NCBI GenBank assembly: GCA_016293155.1
Contig: JAEDEU010000043.1
Coordinates: 1-13,230, forward strand
Reading direction: 5' to 3'
Source of the DNA: Clostridiaceae bacterium
GTDB lineage: Bacteria; Bacillota; Clostridia; Oscillospirales; Butyricicoccaceae
Length of the DNA stretch: 13,230 bases
Of the stretch, positions 7,901-13,230 are shown one piece after another (the stretch's first letter is position 1; each line of letters begins with the position of its first letter). Position numbers and translations under genes: made by a program. The notes under the pieces are model-generated. The model searched no databases and had not been told where the DNA came from. It saw only the letters and a list, made by a program, of their open reading frames with translations.

Positions 7901-8517
7901 CCGGGGAAAACGCGCAGCCAATGTGGCGCGACGGAATGAATGTGGTGCTGTGTGCGGTTATCTCCACGGTCAGAATCAAGACCACCAAGAATAATTCGCT
8001 GATGGCATATGTCACGGCGGAGGATCTCACCGGTTCGGTGGAGCTGATTGTCTTTTCCAATGTCCTCCAGCAGGCGCAGGGCTTTGTGAAGGAGGATCAG
8101 GCGGTCTTTGTCACCGGGCGCATTGACGCGCGAGAGGATGAAGCGCTGAAAATTGTCGCAAGCGGAATCTATCCGCTGGCGGAGGAATATCTGGAACAGG
8201 TAAAGGCTCCGTCCAGAAGCGAACGAAAAACCCGTCCGTCCGCGCGGCAGGAGACTGCTGGACAGCCGGCTCCGGTGCAGACTGCACCCGCGCACGGACA
8301 GCGGCTGTATTTGAAGGTCCCCTCGCTGAATGACACAAAAATGGAACAAATTCGCCGTTTGGCAGTATATTATCACGGCGCGGTGCCGATGATTCTGGTA
8401 TGCGAGGATACCGGGAAGCGGATGATGGCACCGAAATCCATGTGGGTACACAAGAATTTACTGTTTTTAGACAAATTAAGGTTTATTCTTGGAGAGAAAA
8501 ATGTTATAATGAAATAA
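4975..8517 (+). CDS. dnaE: DNA polymerase III subunit alpha
   Basis: The C-family replicative polymerase, 1180 residues. Domains in order: PHP with HLHVHTEFSLLDG (H5, H7, H9), TDHG and NDAH (D205, H207), all apparently intact metal ligands; the palm with GPGRGS (354-359), PDIDIDF (395-401; D396 and D398 match the two E. coli catalytic Asp) and KMDFLGLRN (third Asp, D548); fingers with LYRPGPMQSIPRYI; a tandem helix-hairpin-helix region after FNKAHAVAYA; a clamp-binding motif QIDLF (908-912); an OB fold around VRIKTTKNNSLMAYV; then a Pro/Ala/Gln-rich linker and a small C-terminal domain. The sequence has the DnaE rather than PolC domain order, since no exonuclease domain is inserted in PHP. 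The ATG at 4975 overlaps whiA and has GAGGAG 5 nt upstream. No terminator follows, so readthrough into pfkA is likely. Confidence 0.97.
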   Translation: MSFCHLHVHTEFSLLDGACRISNMMERVKAIGQDAIAITDHGVMYGVIDFYRAAKSAGIKPIIGCEVYVAPRTRFDKVHGPDNNPNHLVLLCKNQTGYRNLIHMVSLSFAEGFYNRPRVDMDLLRAHSEGLIALSACLAGAVPSLILQRNYAAAKQRALDYLSIFGEGNFYLEIQDHGLPEQRDVNAGVIRIAEETGIPLVATNDAHYAAREDAYVQDVLMCIQTGKSIQDVDRMRFETEEFYLKSEEEMASLFPEHPEAIENTARIAEQCNVEFEFGKYHLPQFDVPEGYTAEEYLEKLCIEGFNQRYDPNDEEKKQRLHYELDMIKQMGFVDYFLIVSDFIRFAKSRGIPVGPGRGSAAGSMVSYCLDITTLDPLPYSLYFERFLNPERVSMPDIDIDFCYVRRQEVIDYVIQKYGADHVAQIVTFGTMAARGAIRDVARALGIPYGEADAVAKQIPMELHITLDKALAASEPLRRQYETDDTVRNLIDTARKLEGMPRHASTHAAGVVITKEPVDHYVPLAANDGNMVTQFVMTTLEELGLLKMDFLGLRNLTVLSDAEQMARRTQPDFVLKDISLDDDATYQMLSQGKTSGVFQLESAGITNVVTGLKPHSIEDITAVVALYRPGPMQSIPRYIACKHDPSQVKYKHPLLKGILDVTYGCMVYQEQVMEVFRVLAGYSLGKADMVRRAMSKKKMKELEKERTNFIYGNAELGIDGAIARGVDEQTAESIFNEIMDFANYAFNKAHAVAYAVVSYQTAYMKCHFPSEYMAALLTSVLASSGKVAGYIAECRSMGIRVLPPDVNQSGEGFTVSGTDIRFGLAAIRNVGRGFLKALEQEREENGVFLSFEDFCDRMYAHELNRRALEGLIKAGAFDSLGYRRSQLLQVYDRVLDSIAASHRRNIEGQIDLFGMQEEEKRESIQFPNIPEASKSALLAMEKEMTGLYLSGHPMDDYMDIARRANAPQIAQIEADVSGENAQPMWRDGMNVVLCAVISTVRIKTTKNNSLMAYVTAEDLTGSVELIVFSNVLQQAQGFVKEDQAVFVTGRIDAREDEALKIVASGIYPLAEEYLEQVKAPSRSERKTRPSARQETAGQPAPVQTAPAHGQRLYLKVPSLNDTKMEQIRRLAVYYHGAVPMILVCEDTGKRMMAPKSMWVHKNLLFLDKLRFILGEKNVIMK
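8482..8510 (+). promoter_or_regulatory. pfkA promoter inside the end of dnaE
   Basis: A perfect TATAAT (8505-8510) with TG at 8502-8503 makes an extended -10. TTTATT (8482-8487) is a weak -35 at 17 bp. The -10 overlaps the codons just before the dnaE stop (8515-8517). Transcription would start near 8517, giving pfkA a leader of about 100 nt independent of the operon. Confidence 0.65.
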
Positions 8518-8526
8518 GTTATAGGC

Positions 8527-8559
8527 AGGCTTTCCGAGACAGGAACGGAAACCCAGCCT
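8527..8559 (+). promoter_or_regulatory. Stem-loop in the pfkA leader
   Basis: AGGC+TTTCCG (8527-8536) pairs with CGGAAA+GCCT (8546-8551 and 8556-8559), with a 9-nt loop and a 4-nt bulge (8552-8555). No T run follows, so it is not a terminator. It would lie about 10 nt from the 5' end of the predicted pfkA transcript and could act in mRNA stability or as a regulator site. The function is unproven. Confidence 0.4.
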
Positions 8560-8618
8560 CTCATATGCGAGCCACTTTACTAAGGATATAGAAACTGGTA
8601 AACGGAGGAATCAACACC

Positions 8619-9596
8619 ATGGAACAAGGTAAAAACATCAAGCGTATCGGCATCCTTACCAGCGGCGGTGATGCGCCGGGTATGAACGCGGTCATCCGCG
8701 CCGTTGTTAGAACTGCAAGCAACTATGGCATTGCATGCCTCGGCATCCGCCGCGGCTACAGCGGACTGATTAATGGAGATATTGTGGAGCTGGGGTCCCG
8801 CAGCGTAGACGGCATCAGCCGTAAGGGCGGCACCATGCTGTACACTGCACGCTGCATGGAAATGCTGACCGAAGAAGGCCGCCAGAAGGCAGCAGAAAAC
8901 TGCCACTATATGGGTCTGGACGGTCTGGTTGTCTGCGGCGGTGACGGTTCGTTCCGCGGTGCACAGGCGCTGTCCCGATTGGGTGTTCCGTGTGTCGGCA
9001 TCCCGGGTACGATTGATAACGATATCGTCTGCTCGGATTATACCATCGGCTTTGATACCGCGTGCAATACGGCAATCGACGCAATCGACAAGCTGAGAGA
9101 TACCATGCAGTCGCACGAGCGCTGCTCTGTCGTCGAGGTTATGGGTCGCCGTGCAGGTCATCTGGCTCTGGATGTCGGCATCGCAGTCGGTGCAACCGCA
9201 ATCCTGCTGCCGGAGCGCGACATGGAGTTCGATCAGATGATCGAGAGAATGCGTGCAGGCCGTATCCGCGGCAGAAACCACCATCTGATTATCGTCGCAG
9301 AGGGCGTTGGACATGCACAGGATGTTGCAGACCGTATTGAGGCTGCGACCGGTATTGACGCGCGTGTTACCGTTCTGGGTCATATCCAGCGCGGCGGCAG
9401 CCCGACGGTTCGTGACCGTGTTATGGCAACCCGTATGGGATACTATGCGGTTAAGATCCTGATGGAGGGCGCTTCCAACCGCGTCGTCGTTCTCAAGGAC
9501 AACGAGATTACCGACTTCGATATCGAGGAAGGACTCACCATGCAGAAGGATCTGAACGAGTGCCTGTTCCAGGTATCCAAGGCGGTTTCCATCTAA
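8619..9596 (+). CDS. pfkA: ATP-dependent 6-phosphofructokinase
   Basis: Phosphorylates fructose 6-phosphate to fructose 1,6-bisphosphate, the committed step of glycolysis. The protein has 325 residues, close to the roughly 320 of bacterial PfkA. Motifs: ILTSGGDAPGMNAVIR near the N-terminus, GGDGS (107-111), PGTIDND with catalytic D133 (E. coli D127), MGRRAGHLAL, and GHIQRGGSP near the C-terminus. Gly110, matching E. coli Gly104, is the residue that marks ATP rather than pyrophosphate use; PPi enzymes have Asp there. The ATG at 8619 has GGAGGA (8604-8609) 9 nt upstream. Codon use leans more to GTT, GGT, CGT and GCA than in dnaE, as expected for a highly expressed gene. It has its own promoter and a strong terminator. 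Confidence 0.97.
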   Translation: MEQGKNIKRIGILTSGGDAPGMNAVIRAVVRTASNYGIACLGIRRGYSGLINGDIVELGSRSVDGISRKGGTMLYTARCMEMLTEEGRQKAAENCHYMGLDGLVVCGGDGSFRGAQALSRLGVPCVGIPGTIDNDIVCSDYTIGFDTACNTAIDAIDKLRDTMQSHERCSVVEVMGRRAGHLALDVGIAVGATAILLPERDMEFDQMIERMRAGRIRGRNHHLIIVAEGVGHAQDVADRIEAATGIDARVTVLGHIQRGGSPTVRDRVMATRMGYYAVKILMEGASNRVVVLKDNEITDFDIEEGLTMQKDLNECLFQVSKAVSI

Positions 9597-9614
9597 AAAT
9601 ATTTTTGCCAAATC

Positions 9615-9643
9615 AGAGCGGGTGCGCGGCATCCGCTCTTTTT
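9615..9643 (+). terminator. Intrinsic terminator of pfkA
   Basis: AGAGCGGGTGC (9615-9625) pairs with GCATCCGCTCT (9629-9639) over 11 bp with one G-U and a 3-nt loop, followed by TTTTT (9639-9643). It lies 18 bp after the pfkA stop and ends the first transcription block. Confidence 0.92.
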
Positions 9644-9648
9644 GCGTC

Positions 9649-9677
9649 TGGACGGATAACAGGACGGGAGGTATAAT
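9649..9677 (+). promoter_or_regulatory. Promoter of the transporter operon
   Basis: TATAAT (9672-9677) lies 17 bp after TGGACG (9649-9654), which matches four of six -35 bases. It directly follows the pfkA terminator and precedes the transporter start by about 30 bp, so the second gene run has its own promoter. Confidence 0.7.
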
Positions 9678-9706
9678 GGAATCAGGAGTGTGAGGGAGGC
9701 GTGCTT

Positions 9707-10765
9707 ATGAACAAGAAATCTATGGCGACGGTATGTGCCGTGCTGGCGGCGGCATTTTATGCGCTCAATGTCCCGTTGTCCAAGGTGCTGCTGCAGTATG
9801 TCGGTCCCACGATGATGGCAGCGTTTCTGTATTTGGGAGCCGGCCTGGGGCTGACGGCGTACAGCAGCGTTTGCGGCTTGATGGGAAGAACGGCAATTCG
9901 GGAGCCGCTGACACGGAAGGAGCTTCCGTATACAGTAGCGATGGTAGTACTGGACATTGCTGCGCCCATCCTGCTGATGATCGGCATTACCATGTCGGAT
10001 TCCGCAAATGTTTCGCTGCTGAATAACTTTGAGATTGTCGCAACGTCACTGATTGCCTTTTTCCTGTTTCATGAGGTGCTGTCGCGGAAACTGGTGCTGG
10101 CAATTGTTCTGGTCACAGCGGCAAGCATCCTTCTGGGTCTGGAAGGTTCCGGCGGCTTTTCCTTTCAGCTCGGTTCGGTATTCGTACTGGGCGCCTGCGT
10201 CTGCTGGGGCTTTGAGAACAACTGCACCCGGGTGCTGAGCAGCAAAAGTCCGGTGGAGATTGTGATGATTAAGGGCTGCTTCTCTGGCGCGGGAAGTCTG
10301 GCGGTCGCACTTTTCTGCGGAGAACGCATCCCGGCGGCAGGATGGATCGGAGCAGTTCTGCTGCTTGGATTCGTGGCGTATGGATTGAGCATTTGCCTTT
10401 ACATCATGGCGCAGAAGGAGCTGGGCGCAGCAAAAACGAGCGCATATTATTCAATTGCACCGTTTCTCGGCGTGTTGTTCAGTGTGATCCTGCTGGGAGA
10501 GCAGCTGAACGCGCAGTTTTTTGCGGCACTGGGCATTATGATTGCCGCAACCGTGCTGATGATAAAGGATTCCATCGCGCTGCAGCATACTCATATGCAC
10601 ACACATACACACACGCATGAGCATCGGCACGGCAATCTTGTGCACACGCACGAGCATACCCATACGCATGAGCACACCCACGTTCACGAAGGGGACGAGC
10701 ACGTGCACAGCCATCATCACAAGGATTTGAATGACCATAATCATCCGCATTCGATTCGAGCATGA
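9707..10765 (+). CDS. EamA/DMT-family transporter with His-rich tail
   Basis: A 352-residue membrane protein of the drug/metabolite transporter superfamily. About ten hydrophobic helices are visible in two EamA repeats: the first begins VCAVLAAAFYALNVPLSK near the N-terminus, the second starts around FVLGACVCWGFENN; the last helix ends near residue 288. EamA carriers normally export or take up metabolites, and the substrate cannot be read from sequence. The unusual part is residues 294-352, where 24 of 59 residues are His, mixed with Thr, Glu and Asp. In the usual EamA topology this tail is cytoplasmic; such tails bind Zn, Ni, Co or Cu in known metal transporters and chaperones. I chose ATG 9707 because GGGAGG (9694-9699) is 7 nt upstream; the in-frame GTG at 9701 is too close to it. 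Confidence 0.88.
   Translation: MNKKSMATVCAVLAAAFYALNVPLSKVLLQYVGPTMMAAFLYLGAGLGLTAYSSVCGLMGRTAIREPLTRKELPYTVAMVVLDIAAPILLMIGITMSDSANVSLLNNFEIVATSLIAFFLFHEVLSRKLVLAIVLVTAASILLGLEGSGGFSFQLGSVFVLGACVCWGFENNCTRVLSSKSPVEIVMIKGCFSGAGSLAVALFCGERIPAAGWIGAVLLLGFVAYGLSICLYIMAQKELGAAKTSAYYSIAPFLGVLFSVILLGEQLNAQFFAALGIMIAATVLMIKDSIALQHTHMHTHTHTHEHRHGNLVHTHEHTHTHEHTHVHEGDEHVHSHHHKDLNDHNHPHSIRA
10586..10762 (+). repeat. Low-complexity histidine-coding tract
   Basis: This stretch is built of irregular CAY-ACN and CAY-GAG units coding His-Thr and His-Glu pairs, for example twice THEHTH within a few codons. The His codons mix CAT and CAC and the units vary, so it is a degenerate protein repeat and not a perfect DNA microsatellite. 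It is not a CRISPR array: the units are short and irregular, with no spacers. Confidence 0.7.
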
Positions 10766-10790
10766 TACAGGACGGAAATGAGGGATTGAT

Positions 10791-11519
10791 ATCAACAAAA
10801 CAGTAATCATCACCGGCGCGTCGCGCGGCATCGGGCGGGCGTGCGCGCTGAAGTTTGCCCGTGAGGGCTGGAATGTTGTCGCGGGCTATGCCGCGGCGCA
10901 GCAGGCGGCGGAATCGCTCTGCACGGAAATTCAGCGCATGGGTGCACAGTGTGTGACCGTACAGGCGGATGTACGCGACCGCGCGGCGATGCGGCGTATG
11001 GTGCTGCTTGCACAGGCGCATTTCGGCACGGTGGATGCGGTCGTATGCAACGCCGGAATCGCACAGCAGAAGCTGTTTTCCGACATCACGGAGGACGACT
11101 GGGATACGATGTTTGACGTCAACGTCAAGGGCATGTATCATCTTTTGCAGGAGGTGCTGCCGGTCTTTGTCGGGCAGCAGAGCGGCTCTGCGGTGCTGCT
11201 GTCCTCCATGTGGGGACAGGTCGGCGCGTCCTGCGAGGTGCACTATTCTGCCGCAAAGGCGGCGGTCATCGGCATGACAAAAGCACTGGCGAAGGAATAC
11301 GGGCTGTCCGGCGTGCGCGTCAACTGCGTCGCACCTGGCGTAATCGACACGGATATGAACAGCCATCTGGGTGAGGACGTGATGGAGCAGCTGCGCGAGG
11401 AAACACCGCTCGGTGCGCTGGGTACACCGGAGGATGTCGCACAGGCGGTTTACTATTTCACGGACGCACCGTTTGTCACCGGACAGGTGCTCGGAGTCAA
11501 CGGCGGATTTATCATTTGA
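10791..11519 (+). CDS. Short-chain dehydrogenase, FabG-like, non-canonical start
   Basis: An NAD(P)H-dependent oxidoreductase of the classical SDR family, closest by eye to 3-oxoacyl-ACP reductases. Counting from the AUC at 10791 (242 residues): cofactor loop TGASRGIG (8-15), NAG (87-89), Asn111, Ser139, Tyr152 and Lys156, forming the full N-S-Y-K tetrad, and the C-terminal TGQVLGVNGGF. The frame is open from 10782, after a TGA at 10779-10781, but contains no ATG, GTG or TTG before 10938; starting there would delete the cofactor loop. GAGGG (10780-10784) is 6 nt before AUC, giving NKTVIITGASRG, a typical FabG opening; AUU at 10785 is the other candidate. A one-base insertion after ATG 10778 is also possible. 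FabG-like SDRs have many substrates, and no fatty-acid genes lie nearby, so the substrate is open. Confidence 0.82.
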   Translation: MNKTVIITGASRGIGRACALKFAREGWNVVAGYAAAQQAAESLCTEIQRMGAQCVTVQADVRDRAAMRRMVLLAQAHFGTVDAVVCNAGIAQQKLFSDITEDDWDTMFDVNVKGMYHLLQEVLPVFVGQQSGSAVLLSSMWGQVGASCEVHYSAAKAAVIGMTKALAKEYGLSGVRVNCVAPGVIDTDMNSHLGEDVMEQLREETPLGALGTPEDVAQAVYYFTDAPFVTGQVLGVNGGFII

Positions 11520-11533
11520 GAGGAGTGCGGAAA

Positions 11534-12352
11534 TTGACAATCAATCGAGTGACGGCGGTTTATTTCAGCGCCACTGGCACAACAGAAAAGGTGGTTACCG
11601 CGGCGGCAGCGCTGATCGCGGAGCAGCTGGGTGCCGAATATGCAGAATATGATTTTACGCTTCCGCAGGCACGGGAGGCGGTGCCGGAATTTAGCGCGGG
11701 CGAGCTGGTGGTGTTTGGTGTGCCGGTCTATGCCGGACGCATTCCGAACCTGCTGCTGCCCTATGTCAAAACCATTCAGGGAAACGGTGCGGCGGGCATT
11801 CCGGTCGTGCTGTTTGGCAACCGTGCCTATGACGATGCGCTCATCGAGCTGCGCGATGTCATGCAGGACAACGGCTTCCACACGGTTGCGGCGGCGGCCT
11901 TTGTCGGAGAGCACAGCTTTTCGACCGTGCTCGGTGCGGGACGTCCGGATGCAGAGGACATGGAGCAGGTGCGTGAATTTGCGGAGCTGTCTGCGCAGAA
12001 GCTGGATATGCTGGCGCGGTTTGGCGCACCGGTCGAGGTCAATGGCGCAAAAGACCGCGTTTATTATCAGCCAAAGCGCACGGACGGCAAAAAAATCGAC
12101 ATCCGCAAGGTCAAGCCCCAAACCGCGGACACCTGCGATCATTGCGGGCTGTGTGCACAGCTGTGTCCGATGGGCGCGATTGACCCGCGCGATGTGACGA
12201 GCACGCCAGGTATCTGCATCAAATGCGGTGCGTGCATCAAAAAATGTCCCAAGCGGGCGAAATACTTCGATGACGAGGGCTATCTGTACCATAAGCGCGA
12301 TCTGGAGGAGAAGTTTTCTGCGCGCCGCGCACAGGTCGAGCTGTTTTTCTAA
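11534..12352 (+). CDS. Flavodoxin-ferredoxin fusion protein (EFR1-like)
   Basis: A 272-residue cytosolic electron-transfer protein with two parts. The N-terminal 165 or so residues look like a flavodoxin fold, with the FMN phosphate loop FSATGTTEK and the later FGVPVYAGRIPN and FGNRAYDDAL segments. The C-terminal part carries two [4Fe-4S] motifs: C201-x2-C204-x2-C207-x3-C211-P and C228-x2-C231-x2-C234-x3-C238-P. This matches the EFR1-type ferredoxins common in Clostridia; the partner enzymes are unknown. The start is TTG at 11534, because AGAGGAG (11519-11525) is 8 nt upstream; in-frame TTG 11516 and GTG 11525 overlap that site or the preceding stop. It begins 14 bp after the dehydrogenase, so it is in the same operon and could share redox chemistry with it, though nothing in the sequence proves this. 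Confidence 0.9.
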   Translation: MTINRVTAVYFSATGTTEKVVTAAAALIAEQLGAEYAEYDFTLPQAREAVPEFSAGELVVFGVPVYAGRIPNLLLPYVKTIQGNGAAGIPVVLFGNRAYDDALIELRDVMQDNGFHTVAAAAFVGEHSFSTVLGAGRPDAEDMEQVREFAELSAQKLDMLARFGAPVEVNGAKDRVYYQPKRTDGKKIDIRKVKPQTADTCDHCGLCAQLCPMGAIDPRDVTSTPGICIKCGACIKKCPKRAKYFDDEGYLYHKRDLEEKFSARRAQVELFF

Positions 12353-12376
12353 TATCCCATCAAAAGGAGATTGTTT

Positions 12377-13057
12377 GTGAATATCATTGCACATATCCGC
12401 ACGGATTTTCCGACAAAATTCGGCATTCCGCGTCAGAGCGGACTGGTTGAAGAACTGAAAGGACGGATTATCTTTGAGCCGGAATACCGCAATCCGGACG
12501 CGGTGCGCGGTCTGGACGGCTTCTCCCACCTCTGGCTGATCTGGCAGTTTTCCGGTACGAAGCGGGATTCCTGGTCGCCGACCGTCAAGCCGCCGAGGCT
12601 GGGCGGAAATACGCGCATGGGCGTGTTTGCGACACGCTCGCCGTTCCGCCCGAACGATATCGGTCTGTCCTCGGTGCGGCTGGAAAAGATCGAGATTACG
12701 CATGAGCTGGGCGCTGTGCTGCACGTGGCGGGTGCGGATCTGATGGACGGCACGGCGATTTACGACATCAAGCCGTATCTGCCGTATACGGACAGCCATC
12801 CGGAGGCGGCCGCAGGCTTTGCCGGCGCAGTGCTGGATTATGAACTGGAGGTCGTATTCCCTCCGGAGCTGCTTGCGCGCATCCCGGAAGACAGGCACGA
12901 GGCGATTATCGCGGTGCTCAAACAGGACCCGCGGCCGTCTTATCACGATATGCCCGACCGCGTTTACGGCGTGGAATTTGCGGGCTTTGATGTGCGGTTT
13001 ACCGTGCGGGAGGGCGTACTGACCGTGTGCGAGGTCGTATCGGCACGAAAAAATTAG
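12377..13057 (+). CDS. trmO: tRNA (N6-threonylcarbamoyladenosine37-N6)-methyltransferase
   Basis: TrmO (TsaA, formerly YaeB) uses S-adenosylmethionine to methylate t6A at position 37 of certain threonine tRNAs, improving decoding. It belongs to an unusual beta-barrel methyltransferase class rather than the Rossmann type. The 226-residue protein shows the family pattern: GIPRQSGL (16-23), LDGFSHLWLIWQF (46-58) and the signature RSPFRPNDIGLS (87-98), plus YLPYTDS in the middle and PRPSYHDMPDRVYGV near the end. Asp94 stands where many relatives have Pro. The start is GTG at 12377, with AAAGGAG (12363-12369) 7 nt upstream; the in-frame TTG at 12371 is too close to that site. It follows the ferredoxin gene by 24 bp and ends at the shared terminator. 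Direct knowledge of activity is from E. coli. Confidence 0.93.
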   Translation: MNIIAHIRTDFPTKFGIPRQSGLVEELKGRIIFEPEYRNPDAVRGLDGFSHLWLIWQFSGTKRDSWSPTVKPPRLGGNTRMGVFATRSPFRPNDIGLSSVRLEKIEITHELGAVLHVAGADLMDGTAIYDIKPYLPYTDSHPEAAAGFAGAVLDYELEVVFPPELLARIPEDRHEAIIAVLKQDPRPSYHDMPDRVYGVEFAGFDVRFTVREGVLTVCEVVSARKN

Positions 13058-13069
13058 TGTAAAAAAGAA

Positions 13070-13114
13070 AAACTCCTCATCGCAATCGCAAGTCAGCGGT
13101 GAGGAGTTTGTTTT
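13070..13114. terminator. Bidirectional terminator between trmO and metA
   Basis: AAACTCCTCATCGC (13070-13083) pairs with GCGGTGAGGAGTTT (13096-13109) over 14 bp with one U-G pair and a 12-nt loop. TTTT follows at 13111-13114 on the + strand. On the - strand the A-rich left flank (13061-13072) becomes a T tract, so it also serves the convergent metA. Confidence 0.88.
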
Positions 13115-13129
13115 GTATGAATTTGAAAA

Positions 13130-13230
13130 TCAGGTGAGGCGCGTGATATCGAACGGCGTGGACTGATAGACATAGTAGTTCAGCCAGTTGGTGTACAACA
13201 GCATTGCGTGGGAGCGCCAGCGCACCATCG
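13130..13230 (-). CDS. metA: Homoserine O-acyltransferase, C-terminal fragment
   Basis: The right edge cuts this - strand gene; only the last 32 full codons before TGA (13130-13132) are visible. They read MVRWRSHAMLLYTNWLNY, then YVYQSTPFDITRLT. The W-R-S-H, TNWLNYYVYQ and TP(F/Y)D pattern is the conserved C-terminus of MetA-type homoserine transacylases, which activate homoserine for methionine synthesis. Acetyl-CoA is the usual donor in Clostridia and succinyl-CoA in enterics; the residue that decides this is outside the window. The gene converges on trmO and shares its terminator. Identification rests on about 30 residues, but the motif is very distinctive. Confidence 0.85.
   Translation of the reverse strand, partial: MVRWRSHAMLLYTNWLNYYVYQSTPFDITRLT

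Noticed and set aside
8527..8559. Terminator of dnaE
   Set aside because: The stem-loop has a bulge and no downstream T run.
9701..9706. GTG start for the transporter
   Set aside because: It lies 1 nt from the GGGAGG ribosome site, whereas the ATG at 9707 has the normal 7-nt spacing.
10586..10762. CRISPR array or microsatellite
   Set aside because: Units are 3-9 bp, irregular, without spacers, and code in frame for the histidine tail of a membrane protein.
10938..11519. Dehydrogenase starting at the first in-frame ATG
   Set aside because: That product would lack the TGASRGIG cofactor loop and the first 49 codons of a normal-length FabG-like protein, all of which are present in frame upstream.
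11453..12946. Long antisense open frame opposite the SDR, ferredoxin and trmO genes
   Set aside because: Its translation is rich in Arg, His and Gln with no recognisable motif; it mirrors the codon bias of three well-supported + strand genes. The same applies to long - strand frames opposite rapZ, yvcK and dnaE.

Overview
This window looks like chromosomal core DNA from a moderately GC-rich, Gram-positive anaerobe of the class Clostridia; an Oscillospirales or Butyricicoccaceae-like member would fit. That is inferred from the gene order murB-rapZ-yvcK-whiA-dnaE-pfkA, strong GGAGG-type ribosome binding sites, GTG/TTG starts and TATAAT promoters. No 16S or other direct species marker is present. 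I see no phage genes, insertion sequences, CRISPR array, rRNA or tRNA.

Layout. Positions 1-89 hold the last 28 codons of an unidentified + strand gene, closed by a hairpin terminator. A small metallophosphoesterase lies on the - strand (150-857). It is transcribed divergently from murB across a 221-bp intergenic region that holds both promoters and two operator-like inverted repeats. The + strand run from 1079 to 8517 is one tightly packed operon: murB, rapZ, yvcK, whiA and dnaE, with gaps of 56, 27 and 13 bp and then a 4-bp overlap. pfkA follows after 101 bp. It has its own promoter embedded in the last codons of dnaE, a leader that can fold, and a strong terminator. A second + strand run begins from a new promoter at about 9650: an EamA/DMT transporter with an extreme histidine tail, a FabG-like short-chain dehydrogenase, a flavodoxin-ferredoxin fusion protein and the tRNA t6A37 methyltransferase TrmO. 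It ends at a bidirectional terminator shared with the 3' end of a - strand metA (homoserine O-acyltransferase), which runs off the right edge.

How the genes fit together. The first operon joins peptidoglycan precursor synthesis (MurB), two proteins whose families sense or bind amino-sugar metabolites (RapZ, YvcK), the WhiA regulator, a replicative DNA polymerase and the committed step of glycolysis. This is a known Firmicutes arrangement linking envelope synthesis, carbon flux and replication, not a new system.

The most unusual points are in the second run. The dehydrogenase has all its active-site motifs, but its reading frame has no ATG, GTG or TTG upstream of the cofactor-binding motif, so it must start at AUC or AUU, be frameshifted, or be mis-sequenced. 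The transporter carries 24 histidines in its last 59 residues, suggesting a metal-related role not expected of a generic EamA protein. I found no convincing evidence of a wholly undescribed multi-gene system.
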